From: Flavobacterium panacis
Lineage (GTDB): Bacteria; Bacteroidota; Bacteroidia; Flavobacteriales; Flavobacteriaceae
Direction: 5' to 3'
Assembly (NCBI RefSeq): GCF_024649945.1
Contig: NZ_JANKMS010000002.1
Span: forward strand, 496,001-560,000
DNA length: 64,000 nt
Made by a program: the position numbers and the translations under genes. How positions within the stretch are numbered: the first letter of the stretch is position 1; each line of letters starts with the position of its first letter. Positions 33,962 to 43,340 of the stretch are shown piece after piece. A model generated the notes under the pieces. The model was not told the origin of the DNA. It was given only the letters and a program-made list of their open reading frames with translations, and did no database searches.

Positions 33962-34552
33962 ATGAAAGTTAATAAAAAAGAGTACCATCCTGATTTTAAA
34001 CTCAAAGTTGTTAAGCTAAGTTTTGAAAAAAGAAAACTCGAAGATCTCGTTCAGCAATTTGGCATAACAAACGTCTCATTACTGCACTGGCGAAAAAACT
34101 ATATTATAAACGGCGAGAAAAATTTCTCTTTAGGAAAAACAAAATTAACAGCCCAGGAAAAAAAGATATATGATCTTGAAATAAAAATCAAAAAATCAGA
34201 TGCTGAGTTTGAAATTATAAAAGATGGAGCCGCTTTTCTTCAGAAGGGATTTCCTTTCATATATAAATACATAGCTGAAAAGGAGGAGAATTATTCAAGT
34301 TATATGCTCTGTAAAATTCTCGGCGTACATTTAGGAAACTACAACAAATGGAAAAGTGGATATGTTTCTGAAAGACAGAAATGGAAAATCATGATAAAGA
34401 AAGAAATAGCATCGATTTTTATATCTTCCCAAAAACGTTATGGATACAAACGTATAACAGTGGAACTTCAAAGATCAGGACACCAAATATCTTCTACAAC
34501 AGTGCGCTTATATATGCGCGAATTAAACCTGTTTGTTTCAGTAAAGAAATAA
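33962..34552 (+). CDS. truncated IS3-type transposase lacking catalytic core
   Basis: The 196-residue protein aligns end to end with the first 190 residues of the neighbouring transposase: helix-turn-helix, zipper, and the HTH_21 segment with R-Y-G-Y-K-R-I. It stops just before the D-D-E domain would start. It is therefore a DNA-binding half without cutting residues. It starts with a normal ATG and has no internal stops, so it may be expressed and could compete with the full protein as a repressor. It may equally be a simple deletion remnant. Similarity to the neighbour is clearly partial, so it is not a recent copy. Confidence 0.7.
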   Translation: MKVNKKEYHPDFKLKVVKLSFEKRKLEDLVQQFGITNVSLLHWRKNYIINGEKNFSLGKTKLTAQEKKIYDLEIKIKKSDAEFEIIKDGAAFLQKGFPFIYKYIAEKEENYSSYMLCKILGVHLGNYNKWKSGYVSERQKWKIMIKKEIASIFISSQKRYGYKRITVELQRSGHQISSTTVRLYMRELNLFVSVKK

Positions 34553-35073
34553 AATGAGTAATTAAAAATAACAATTTGGAATTGAAACCTTAAGAAACAT
34601 TCTTACTCAGTTTATTAGCTAAAGTGTTCGATGCAAACATCTTCCAGTTTTTTTCAAATTTAAATTTTGCATTTGAATTGAAATGAATATTTTTTAGAAT
34701 AACAGTTTAAAATCTACTCTTTTTTAAAATACATTATCAGGAAATAATTATCATAGAGAAAAGCCTTAAAAACATTGTATTATTATAAGGTCTTCAGATT
34801 TTCAAACTTTCTATAAAGGTCAATAATGGAATCAAATGTTCGATTAAAGCCCCCTTTTCCCCGCCAGATGAAATTAAAAGCCTTTAAACAAAAATGTTTA
34901 AAGGCTTTTTTATTTTTTCTACTTTTTCAGCAAGCATATGTTATTACAAAAAATTGCTTATCTCTACCGATGTCCTTAAATTTTCAATTTTCTTTGAATT
35001 AGGTATCCTTTAAATTCTCTTGAATCATTAATCTTTATAGTAAATTTCACTTGTATTAAACGCAATTAAAAAC
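34553..35073. other. 521-base gap at probable right edge of island
   Basis: I see no gene here. The only strong element is the hairpin at 34876-34910, annotated separately. Just before it, 34838-34866 has a GTTCGATT word and CCCCTTTTCCCCGCCA, which looks superficially like a tRNA 3' end but has no matching 5' arm. The boundary between the island and the polysaccharide locus probably falls in this gap. Confidence 0.45.
34876..34912. terminator. bidirectional terminator
   Basis: A perfect 15-base inverted repeat (AAAAGCCTTTAAACA at 34876-34890 with its complement at 34895-34909) has A-rich and T-rich flanks on each side. It could stop transcripts from both directions, including that of the lyase operon ending at 35074. 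Confidence 0.8.
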
Positions 35074-37356
35074 TTACTCTTTAAGACGGTTATCCAATTT
35101 GAAAGTCAAATATTGATTATCTAAATCAAACTTTGAGGTTTTCCCATTTACTAGTAAAGTTGAAAGCTGCTTTGGTGCATAAAATGACGCATTTATAAGG
35201 GGCTGACCATCTATGGTAACAGACATTGTAGTTCCATCTAACTTTTGAATAACATTTAATTTTGATAGTGAACCAAAATAAGCTTTGTTGTCACGACGTA
35301 ATGCGCTACCGTATATAATACAAATTTCTGAAGCATTCTCAGGCTTGCTGTTTTCATCATAAGATACCGCAAACATATAGGCATCGGTTTCCCAACCTTC
35401 AGCCCATATCCAAGAGTTGGAATGCATTAAAGTGCCATCAGCTAATTGATTAATAATCAAATCAGTAATTTTACCATTGTTATGTACACGAACGCCTATC
35501 CAGTCTTTGCCTTCAATTTTCTCGATCTTAGGCATTTTATCTACTTCGTTTTCTTTTAAAACTATTGCAGTTAACCCCTTAACCTTTTTAAACGCTACAG
35601 GAGACTTCACTGAATAATAGGCTGTTTCCCCTTTTAAATCTTCAGATGGTGCTTTACGCTCTTCAAAACGTGAAAAAGTCGGGTAGTCATGTACAAAATT
35701 AGAAGGAGTAATATATTCAGGATATAGCGGTCGAATGGTCAACGCAGCTTTGTTGTGTTTAACATTAATATCTACTCCATTCTTTTTTACTTCGCCTTCT
35801 AAATGCCACAGCCATTCGAAATTTCCTTCTTTATAGGTTTTTAAATCATCAACAAGATAAATGATATTATCCATCCATAAAAAATGTCTGAAATTACGAA
35901 TAAAGTTATTAGATGTAGGACCAGTTGCATTGGCTAAAAGATATTTTATTGTGCCAGCATCTAACAGATTAGTAAGTTTTCCATCTAACATGGAACCTTC
36001 ATATTGCTGATTAGTAGGTTGTCCTTCTCCATTAAACAAGACTAAATTATGTGCCTGACTTTGAAAAAAGTATTCACGGTAAGCAGGATTTGGATACCAA
36101 CAATGGCCACCATCTGCAATTAGATTCTCACCTTTATGATATACTAAAAATGAATTGGCGTCAGCATGTGAATGGTTCCAAGTATGGCCACTTTTTACTG
36201 CCAACATAGTCGCATCTGGTTTCCATGAATTTCGTAGGGTAGCCCAGCCAAAATCAGCAAATAACTGCGATTCTTTTAAGTTTGGTTCTTTAGGAGCATC
36301 ATTTGTATCAGGATAATACAAAAATCCTAAAGGTGTATTTCTATAAAGCCCTTCTCGATTGTTACCTGTTTCCGTTTGCTTTAAATACCATAACATATTA
36401 TCTTCTTTTTGACCTAAAGCATAGAGAAGCAACATCACATTTTCTGCCGTAATCTCTGCTCTACTATCACCAAAATTCAAACTTTGTATTTTTTTATCTC
36501 CTTGATAGGCGCAATACATAAAAAAATCGGGAGTATTTTTCAATTCAGGTATATCTAAACTTTTAGCATTAGGATTTGCATTTTTCCAAGCCAACATATA
36601 CACCAAAGCTTCTGATATACCAAAATTGGCATAATTAATACTTTCGTACATTCCTCCATTTTTATCAAAACTTTTAGGCTTATTTTGAAGTTCATCGCCA
36701 GCAAAAGCAAACCACTCAGGTAATTTTTCATAAAATAGATCCGCAGCAGTAGCTGCTTGAGGTACCTCGTTTGCGATACTTAATGCCAACAATGCAGACA
36801 TGCTTGCACAAGATGTCCACCAATTATGCCCCATAGAATTGAGAGAATGAATTCGGGTTGGCTCTAAAAACCAATCACCTAAACCTGGAACAACACCATA
36901 ATTATACAATCCTATAGCGATTTCTTTCTTTTCTGTTTCTGAAAGCGTATTGTAAATTCCATCATAAGCAATAGCACTAATACGGCATTTATGCGAAAGC
37001 CCTAAATCAGCACGCCATGCAGGTTTACGCAACATCATCTCATCTGTACTACTCCATTGTTTTCCTCTCACCGAATTCAATAATATCTCTTTAGCTTTTT
37101 CTGCATATTTCTTTTCGTTAGACATCAAATAAGCCAAAGCCAGATAATCGGTCTTTAACAAATCATTTTTAGAAAGAGCTTCATCTGCTTGTTTTTTAAT
37201 GATTTTCCATGCGTCATTCAATTTTGGATTACTTCCTATCATTTTTTTTGCAGAACCAACCCTCTCTTGGGTTAACAATAATGACGGATGTTCTATTTTT
37301 TGCGACCATAATACATTAGCGATTATTATAAAAGTCGTTACAAGTATTTTTTTCAT
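35074..37356 (-). CDS. heparinase II/III-family polysaccharide lyase
   Basis: The 760-residue protein has a signal peptide (cut near L-W-S-Q), an N-terminal alpha/alpha toroid and a C-terminal beta-sandwich region of the heparinase II/III type. The H-S-H-A-D-A-N-S-F motif near residue 395 and G-G-H-C-W-Y-P-N-P just after hold the usual catalytic His and Tyr residues. Such enzymes cleave uronic-acid-containing chains by beta-elimination and leave an unsaturated sugar. A GH88 gene and a KduD-like gene in the same operon process exactly such products. It is the last gene of its operon, 80 bases after the dehydrogenase. The polymer cannot be told from sequence. Confidence 0.85.
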   Translation of the reverse strand: MKKILVTTFIIIANVLWSQKIEHPSLLLTQERVGSAKKMIGSNPKLNDAWKIIKKQADEALSKNDLLKTDYLALAYLMSNEKKYAEKAKEILLNSVRGKQWSSTDEMMLRKPAWRADLGLSHKCRISAIAYDGIYNTLSETEKKEIAIGLYNYGVVPGLGDWFLEPTRIHSLNSMGHNWWTSCASMSALLALSIANEVPQAATAADLFYEKLPEWFAFAGDELQNKPKSFDKNGGMYESINYANFGISEALVYMLAWKNANPNAKSLDIPELKNTPDFFMYCAYQGDKKIQSLNFGDSRAEITAENVMLLLYALGQKEDNMLWYLKQTETGNNREGLYRNTPLGFLYYPDTNDAPKEPNLKESQLFADFGWATLRNSWKPDATMLAVKSGHTWNHSHADANSFLVYHKGENLIADGGHCWYPNPAYREYFFQSQAHNLVLFNGEGQPTNQQYEGSMLDGKLTNLLDAGTIKYLLANATGPTSNNFIRNFRHFLWMDNIIYLVDDLKTYKEGNFEWLWHLEGEVKKNGVDINVKHNKAALTIRPLYPEYITPSNFVHDYPTFSRFEERKAPSEDLKGETAYYSVKSPVAFKKVKGLTAIVLKENEVDKMPKIEKIEGKDWIGVRVHNNGKITDLIINQLADGTLMHSNSWIWAEGWETDAYMFAVSYDENSKPENASEICIIYGSALRRDNKAYFGSLSKLNVIQKLDGTTMSVTIDGQPLINASFYAPKQLSTLLVNGKTSKFDLDNQYLTFKLDNRLKE

Positions 37357-37436
37357 ATTCCAATTTTTAAAATTGCTTGCCTGTCAAAGAACAAGGGGAA
37401 TTATTAAATGCAGTATAAATAGAGAGTAACAAAAAT

Positions 37437-38219
37437 CTACTCGTTTGATGGTTTACCAATCGTTGCCAGTATCCCTCCATCTACATAGATTACCTGACCA
37501 TTAATAAAGTTACTTGCTTCTGATGCTAGAAATACAGCAGTACCAGCGAGATCTTCAGGTTCACCCCAACGTCCGGCAGGAGTACGGCTTATGATAAAAT
37601 CATTAAATGGATGACCATCTACACGAATTGGAGCCGTTTGTGACGTAGCAAAATATCCTGGACCAATAGCATTAACTTGTACATTATATTTAGCCCATTC
37701 GGTAGCCAAACTGCGGGTTAACATTTTAAGTCCTCCTTTGGCTGAAGCATAGGCGCTCACATTGTCACGTCCAAGTTCACTCATCATAGAACAGATATTA
37801 ATAATTTTACCCGAACGACGTGCGACCATATTTTTAGCCACTAACTTGGACATAATAAAAGGACCAATAAGGTCTACATCAACTACTTTACGAAAATCAG
37901 CAACAGGCATATCTAAAGCTAATATTCTTAAAATAATTCCTGCGTTGTTTACCAGAATATCAATTTTACCATGATTTTTTTCGATAAGCGCCACTTGTTT
38001 CTCTGCTTCTACCTCATCGGTTACATCAAATACATAACCTGACGCTTTAAATCCTAAACCTTTATACTGTTCAATAGCCTCATCTAGGGGTTCTTTTACG
38101 TTATTTGTGATAATTAATTCGGCACCTGCCTGAGCTAATCCGATAGCCATAGCCATTCCTAAACCATGCGTCGCACCTGTAATTAAGGCTGTTTTGCCTT
38201 CTAAACTAAATGAATTCAT
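37437..38219 (-). CDS. kduD: SDR dehydrogenase, KduD-like (2-dehydro-3-deoxy-D-gluconate 5-dehydrogenase)
   Basis: The 260-residue cytosolic protein is a classical short-chain dehydrogenase. The nucleotide motif is T-G-A-T-H-G-L-G near residue 13, N-N-A-G is near 90, and Y-A-S-A-K holds the catalytic Tyr and Lys. Its closest look is to gluconate 5-dehydrogenase/KduD, which interconverts 2,5-diketo-3-deoxygluconate and KDG. That is the step needed after GH88 releases unsaturated uronate. KduI, KDG kinase and KDPG aldolase are not in the window. An in-frame TTG two codons earlier is less likely than this ATG. Confidence 0.8.
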   Translation of the reverse strand: MNSFSLEGKTALITGATHGLGMAMAIGLAQAGAELIITNNVKEPLDEAIEQYKGLGFKASGYVFDVTDEVEAEKQVALIEKNHGKIDILVNNAGIILRILALDMPVADFRKVVDVDLIGPFIMSKLVAKNMVARRSGKIINICSMMSELGRDNVSAYASAKGGLKMLTRSLATEWAKYNVQVNAIGPGYFATSQTAPIRVDGHPFNDFIISRTPAGRWGEPEDLAGTAVFLASEASNFINGQVIYVDGGILATIGKPSNE

Positions 38220-38242
38220 TCTCAACTTTTTTATTAGATTTT

Positions 38243-39580
38243 TTACTTAATAGATGATTTTGTTGTTAAACTTTCCGAAAGCTCTTCAAGGGTTCTACCT
38301 TTGGTTTCAGGCATTTTAAAGAATACCCATACTAATTGCCAAACCATCATTAGACAGAAAATAAAGAATACTGTCGTAGCACCAATTTCTTTGAAAAGGA
38401 AAGGGATAAAAGATGGGATTAATGCTGCCAACACCCAATGCACTGAAGTACCAAAAGCGGTACCTGCTGCTCGCAACTTATTTGGAAACAATTCTGAAAT
38501 AAAGACCCAAATTACTGAGCCTTGCCCTACTGCGTGAGCTGCTATGAATAAAAAGAAAAACAAAGGAACTGCCATACCTTTCCATTCAAAATAGAATGCC
38601 GTTGTCACTAAAGCCAAGGAAACAATGTATCCAACAGAACCTAAATACATCAAGGTTTTACGGCCATATTTGTCAATTAGTGAAATTCCTATCAATGTAA
38701 AAACTAAGTTTACGATACCAATTCCAATACTACTAAAGAAAGATGCTGATTTTTCAAGACCCGCCAATTCAAAAATACGTGGGGCATAATATAAAAATGC
38801 ATTAATACCTGAAAATTGATTAAACAAAGCAATAAAGAAAGCCAACATCAATGGTTTTCTGTATTTTTTCATAAAGATAGATTCATCTACTTTTTCTTTT
38901 ACTTTTTCAGCAGCCATAGCTTCCAACTCTAACTCTGCATCTTCGGGAGTATTTACCAGCAAAAGGATTTCTTTTGCTTTAACTACATCTTTTTTATAAT
39001 CAAAAATGTAACGAGGACTTTCGGGAATTCCCAATACTAAAAGTGTATAAATTAATGCAGGAGCTGCTTGTACGCCTAACATCCAGCGCCATGAATTTTC
39101 TCCTATATCCTGCAATAAGTAATTGGAAAGAAAAGCAATTAGAATACCAAAAACGATATTAAACTGGTAAAGCGCTACTAACTTACCACGGTCTTTAGCC
39201 GGTGCAATTTCTGACACATAAGTTGGAGCTGCAATAGTAGAAGCGCCAATACCCAATCCGCCTAAAAAGCGAAACACTGAGAAGAGAACAGGATCATTGG
39301 CCAGAGCTGTTCCCGCTGCTGAGAGAAAAAACAGTACTCCAATTAAAATCAAGGTCTTTTTACGGCCTAATTGATTAGTAGGAAATGCTCCAAAAATAGC
39401 TCCTAACACAGTTCCCCAAAGTGCGGAAGACATTACCACCAAACCATGAAACAAATCGGAAGAATTCCACAATGTTTGTAATTGTTTATCGGCACCCGAA
39501 ATAACAACAGTATCAAAACCAAAAAGGAAACCAGCCAAGGCTACAACAATCGACCAGTACAGAATTTTTTTATTTTTCAT
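38243..39580 (-). CDS. sugar porter family MFS transporter
   Basis: The 445-residue protein is a twelve-helix major facilitator of the sugar porter type. Family signatures include G-F-L-F-G-F-D-T-V-V-I-S-G-A in helix 1, G-R-K-K after helix 2, P-E-S-P-R-Y after helix 6 and P-E-T-K-G-R-T at the end. It would carry a monosaccharide released in the periplasm into the cell. It sits between GH88 and KduD-like genes with short gaps, so arabinose or a uronate product are candidate cargoes. Substrate choice is inference. Confidence 0.9.
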   Translation of the reverse strand: MKNKKILYWSIVVALAGFLFGFDTVVISGADKQLQTLWNSSDLFHGLVVMSSALWGTVLGAIFGAFPTNQLGRKKTLILIGVLFFLSAAGTALANDPVLFSVFRFLGGLGIGASTIAAPTYVSEIAPAKDRGKLVALYQFNIVFGILIAFLSNYLLQDIGENSWRWMLGVQAAPALIYTLLVLGIPESPRYIFDYKKDVVKAKEILLLVNTPEDAELELEAMAAEKVKEKVDESIFMKKYRKPLMLAFFIALFNQFSGINAFLYYAPRIFELAGLEKSASFFSSIGIGIVNLVFTLIGISLIDKYGRKTLMYLGSVGYIVSLALVTTAFYFEWKGMAVPLFFFLFIAAHAVGQGSVIWVFISELFPNKLRAAGTAFGTSVHWVLAALIPSFIPFLFKEIGATTVFFIFCLMMVWQLVWVFFKMPETKGRTLEELSESLTTKSSIK

Positions 39581-39614
39581 TTTAAAAAAGCAATTAAAAT
39601 ATTAGCGTTACGAT

Positions 39615-40877
39615 TTAGTTCAGTTTGTAAGTAATTAAAGGTTTCTGCCCTTTTGCGATCTTTTTGTAGCGTAATAAAGCTTCTACATAATAATAATCAG
39701 CATAGATAATAGAGTAATCAATTTCAGAACCCGCTGGTCTGTGACCTGTAGAATGTAATAAAAGTGCTGAATTCTGATCTTTACTCTGGTAGTTATCCGA
39801 CAGTTCTTTTAACATTCCTAATGCTTTTTCATTATACTCATTGGCTAAATTATAATCAGTTGTATAGGTAGCCAATTCTAAAAGTGCCGATGCTACAACT
39901 GCCGCTGCAGAGGCATCACGGGTTGTATTTGGAATTGTAGGATCATCAAAATCCCAATACGGAATTAAATCTTTTGGCAAACGATCTAGATACACGCGCG
40001 TTACCTTATGAGCAAAATCAAGAAATTTGGGATCCTTCGTTTCACGATACACCATTGTATAACCGTATATCGCCCAGGCTTGACCACGTGCCCACATACT
40101 ATGATCATCATAGCCCTGATGCGTAACTGCTTTTATTTTTTTACCTGTATCCTTATTGTATACTACTGCATGATAAGAGGTATAATCAGGTCTAAAATGA
40201 TTATTCATAGTTACTACTGCATGACTTACTGCCATATCATATAACTTTTTTGAACCACCATTTTTAGAAGCCCAGAACAACAATTCCAAATTGATCATAT
40301 TATCCATAATCGTATTATGTTGAGGCCATTCCATGTTCGGCACATCTCGAGGCCATGATAAAATAGTACCCACTTTTCGATTAAACAAGGTTGCCAATGT
40401 ATCCGCCGTTTTAAGTAAAACCGCTTTGTATTCTGGGTCTTTGGTTAAACGGTAACCATTGCCATAACTATTAAAAACCTGAAATCCTAAGTCGTGGTCT
40501 GTTGCAGAAGAAACAGAAAGTGGTTTTAAGTATTGCGTATATTTATCGGCTGCTTTTTTCCATTTACTATCGGCAGTTGCCTCAAAAAGATACCACAGTT
40601 CTCCTGGCCAGAAACCGCTGGTCCAATCCGTATAATCCACCATTCGCCATTCAGGATTATTTGGTGCAATGTTTCTTGGAATTAATCCATTGTCTGGTAT
40701 TTCATTCAATGTCTTTGAAGTTTGTTGTACACAATAATTCAACTGAGCATCGACATTGAATTCGTTTTCTACTGTAGTTTGAGCTAGTTGCTTACCACAA
40801 CTAGTAAGCAGCATAAAAGCTCCTAGTGCAGCTATTATTTGTTTATTTAAAGTCATAATCTTATTGCTGTAATTCAT
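39615..40877 (-). CDS. GH88 unsaturated glucuronyl hydrolase
   Basis: The 420-residue lipoprotein (lipobox L-L-T-S-C) has the alpha6/alpha6 barrel pattern of GH88. T-D-H-D-L-G-F is near residue 120 and holds a key aspartate. N-T-I-M-D-N-M-I-N-L near 185 carries the second, and H-Q-G-Y-D-D-H-S-M-W-A-R-G-Q-A-W-A follows. GH88 enzymes remove the unsaturated uronic acid left at the non-reducing end by lyases. Its ATG overlaps the stop of the GH127-type gene as TAATG, so translation is coupled. An alternative ATG seven codons later is possible. This gene is the strongest sign that the locus degrades a uronate polymer. Confidence 0.92.
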   Translation of the reverse strand: MNYSNKIMTLNKQIIAALGAFMLLTSCGKQLAQTTVENEFNVDAQLNYCVQQTSKTLNEIPDNGLIPRNIAPNNPEWRMVDYTDWTSGFWPGELWYLFEATADSKWKKAADKYTQYLKPLSVSSATDHDLGFQVFNSYGNGYRLTKDPEYKAVLLKTADTLATLFNRKVGTILSWPRDVPNMEWPQHNTIMDNMINLELLFWASKNGGSKKLYDMAVSHAVVTMNNHFRPDYTSYHAVVYNKDTGKKIKAVTHQGYDDHSMWARGQAWAIYGYTMVYRETKDPKFLDFAHKVTRVYLDRLPKDLIPYWDFDDPTIPNTTRDASAAAVVASALLELATYTTDYNLANEYNEKALGMLKELSDNYQSKDQNSALLLHSTGHRPAGSEIDYSIIYADYYYVEALLRYKKIAKGQKPLITYKLN

Positions 40878-42814
40878 TATTTATTTAGTTCCCAATAAAT
40901 AGTATATCGTTGTCTGTGAATACTCGAAATTGGTATTAATGTTTTATTATCGTCCTTAATTTTAAACAACAGATTATCATCTTTTACTTTTAAAATACTT
41001 TTTTGTAATTCCTTCGATGAATAGTTTAGTTTGTTTGAAATAGAAGTTGGAATATGATAATCATAAGTATAATAATCATTGTATAATTTAGGATTACTGA
41101 AAGGAGCTGGCGCTACCATATCGGCAGCTCCTAATTCGGCTGCTAAAACGATTGGACCATAAGTTACAGCTACAACTTTTGGATTATCTGGAGTAGAAGT
41201 AACTTTTAATGGTAAATCAAATGTAACTTCTATAATATCTCCATCTTTCCACTTACGATTTAGTACTATGTAATTACCTGGTTTTACGGTAATTCTTTGT
41301 TTTACTCCATTAATTAAAAGCATAGCACCTTCGGTTGCCCACTGTGGGTATCTAATGTTTACAGGAATAACTTCTGAACTCGTCGTATTGATGGTTAATT
41401 TGATGTTGTTTTTACTTGGAAAAGCTGTTTCTTGCTTTACTGTCATGTTTTTTTCTTTCCATTTTAATACAGAAGGAATAAATAAATTGACAAACAAACT
41501 ATTTTTATTATGGCAATAAATGAACTCTCCGTATTTGGCTTGATTTTCAAAACCACTGCCTACGCAACACCAAAATGAATCTTCAGGTGTACTATATACT
41601 TTGTGAGCACCTGGTTTCATGGGTAAAAAATAGGCTACCATTCCTGATTCTGGATCCTGTTGTCCTAAAATGTGGTTGTATAATGCCTTTTCATAAAAAT
41701 CGACATATTTTACTTTAGGTTCACAGGCAAATAAGTGACGTGTTAGTTTAAGCATGTTATATACATTACACGATTCACCTGTATAACCACTTAAATGTTG
41801 CGATTGATGATCGGGCTCAAAAAACTTTTCTTTATCACTATTACTGCCTGTAATAAATGAATGATGATCTACTACAGTATTCCAAAAGAAGTCTGATATT
41901 TCATGGTATTTACTTTTGCCTTCTAGTTCGTAAGCGCGTGAAAGGCCAATCAATTTAGGAATATAAGTATTGGCATGCTTTTTATTCAGGTTATCTTGGT
42001 TGTCCATTAATGGATTTAAAGCATCATCGTGATAAAAGAACTCCGCAAGGAATTTATAATTGGGATTTGCTGTAATCTCATATAAAGCATAAAACGAATC
42101 ATTCATCCCACCAAATTCATTACGCAACATCGTTTTGCGCTCTTCCTGAGAAAGAGGTTTTAATTTTTGGTAAGCCCAATCTGCCATGCCTTTAACTACT
42201 TCAAAAGCTTGCTTATTATCGCAATACAAATACTGATCGATAAGACCTGAGAATAATTTATGTTGTGTGTACCAAGGTGCCCAAACTTTTTGTCCCTTTA
42301 TGGCACGATCAATTAAATTTTGAGGATAGGCACTTAAAAAACCTCCTTGATTAAGTACTTTTTGTATTTCTGCCAAACCAGAAACAATACTATCAGCCTT
42401 CTGTTTGTATTTGCTATCAGCAGTAGAAGCATACAATAAAGCTAATCCCGAAAGAATATGTCCTGTACTATGACCTCGCAGCTCACAATCCAGAGATTCC
42501 CAACCGCCTAATTTTTTCATGTCAAAATAACCTCCTTCATTACCACTATAGACTCCAGCATTATTACGGAAACTATGCAACAAACTATTAGCACTGATAT
42601 CCATAATCCATTTGCTTTCACGAACCATATTATCCTTAAAAGGACTGTCCAGCAATTTTACATCTTCAAGATCAAAAGCTTTTAATTGGACATTTTTAGT
42701 TTCTTCTACTTTTAGTTTTGACTGATGCTGTCCGGGATAATGCGATTGGGCAGATGTCGTAATCGCTGTTACAAAAGAAAATACGATATACTTTGATTTT
42801 TTTAAATACTTCAT
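40877..42814 (-). CDS. GH127/GH146-type beta-L-arabinofuranosidase
   Basis: The 645-residue exported protein has the alpha/alpha barrel and beta-sandwich layout of the beta-L-arabinofuranosidase superfamily. The zinc-thiolate active site is clear: Glu347 and Cys349 in G-E-S-C-N-V-Y-N, and Cys416-Cys417 in F-W-C-C-V-G-S-G-F-E. One cysteine is the nucleophile in characterised members. It would release beta-linked L-arabinofuranose from side chains. It is the first gene of the second enzyme operon, and a direct-repeat element lies 170 to 205 bases upstream. GH127 and GH146 are not separable by eye. Confidence 0.88.
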   Translation of the reverse strand: MKYLKKSKYIVFSFVTAITTSAQSHYPGQHQSKLKVEETKNVQLKAFDLEDVKLLDSPFKDNMVRESKWIMDISANSLLHSFRNNAGVYSGNEGGYFDMKKLGGWESLDCELRGHSTGHILSGLALLYASTADSKYKQKADSIVSGLAEIQKVLNQGGFLSAYPQNLIDRAIKGQKVWAPWYTQHKLFSGLIDQYLYCDNKQAFEVVKGMADWAYQKLKPLSQEERKTMLRNEFGGMNDSFYALYEITANPNYKFLAEFFYHDDALNPLMDNQDNLNKKHANTYIPKLIGLSRAYELEGKSKYHEISDFFWNTVVDHHSFITGSNSDKEKFFEPDHQSQHLSGYTGESCNVYNMLKLTRHLFACEPKVKYVDFYEKALYNHILGQQDPESGMVAYFLPMKPGAHKVYSTPEDSFWCCVGSGFENQAKYGEFIYCHNKNSLFVNLFIPSVLKWKEKNMTVKQETAFPSKNNIKLTINTTSSEVIPVNIRYPQWATEGAMLLINGVKQRITVKPGNYIVLNRKWKDGDIIEVTFDLPLKVTSTPDNPKVVAVTYGPIVLAAELGAADMVAPAPFSNPKLYNDYYTYDYHIPTSISNKLNYSSKELQKSILKVKDDNLLFKIKDDNKTLIPISSIHRQRYTIYWELNK

Positions 42815-43265
42815 TTTACTTTTAAATATTACTTTCCTGTTTCTCTCAAAAAATTGGATGTTTTTTAAATTAATTTGTGAATAAATAAACCTGATTAATC
42901 CTTAAAAATTCACCTGTGTAATCACCTATAAAATTTGACACACAAACACAATCCAATATTAAGTCGTTTTACTTTTTAGGAGGATAAATTATAGTTCAAA
43001 GAGTATAAATTATAGTTTTATTGACCTATTTATGGCCCATTTAAGCCAGAAACAAAGGCTTTGCTAAAAAAGTTGTTTTTTTATTTAAGATACTGAAACA
43101 CTATTCTTTAATATGAAGACAAACTATAAACTATAGAATTAAATGATAACACTTCTTGTTGCTTTTAAATTCAACATCGAATGCTAGCTTAACTTTTAAT
43201 TTAAGGAAAATCATCAGAGTTTTTTTAAAGAATTTACTTTGAAATATTCTCTTTTAAGAGTTTTT
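42815..43265. other. promoter region of GH127 operon, no gene
   Basis: This AT-rich stretch holds no convincing ORF. It contains the 21-base direct repeat annotated at 42984-43018. A terminator for the opposite operon end follows at 43274-43304. Confidence 0.55.
42984..43018 (-). promoter_or_regulatory. direct repeat, putative HTCS-binding site A (GH127 operon)
   Basis: Two copies of ATAAATTATAGTT start at 42984 and 43005, 21 bases apart, with CAAAGAGT between. The site lies about 170-205 bases upstream of the GH127-type start. Closely similar repeats with the same spacing occur upstream of susC and of the GH28 gene. Confidence 0.6.
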
Positions 43266-43273
43266 AAAAAGCA

Positions 43274-43307
43274 AAAAGTCGCTCCAAAAATGGTAGCGAC
43301 TTTTTTT
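43274..43307 (-). terminator. terminator after GH97 operon
   Basis: Stem AAAAGTCGCT at 43274-43283 pairs with AGCGACTTTT at 43295-43304, with T-rich flanks on both strands. It follows the stop of the GH97 gene on the minus strand. Confidence 0.8.
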
Positions 43308-43340
43308 CCTTTCTATAAAAATAAAATTAAATCAGGTACT

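Noticed and set aside
34838..34866. tRNA-like 3' end (GTTCGATT followed by CCCCTTTTCCCCGCCA)
   Set aside because: No matching acceptor 5' strand, anticodon arm or T-stem pairing was found upstream, so it is not annotated as a tRNA or a proven att remnant.
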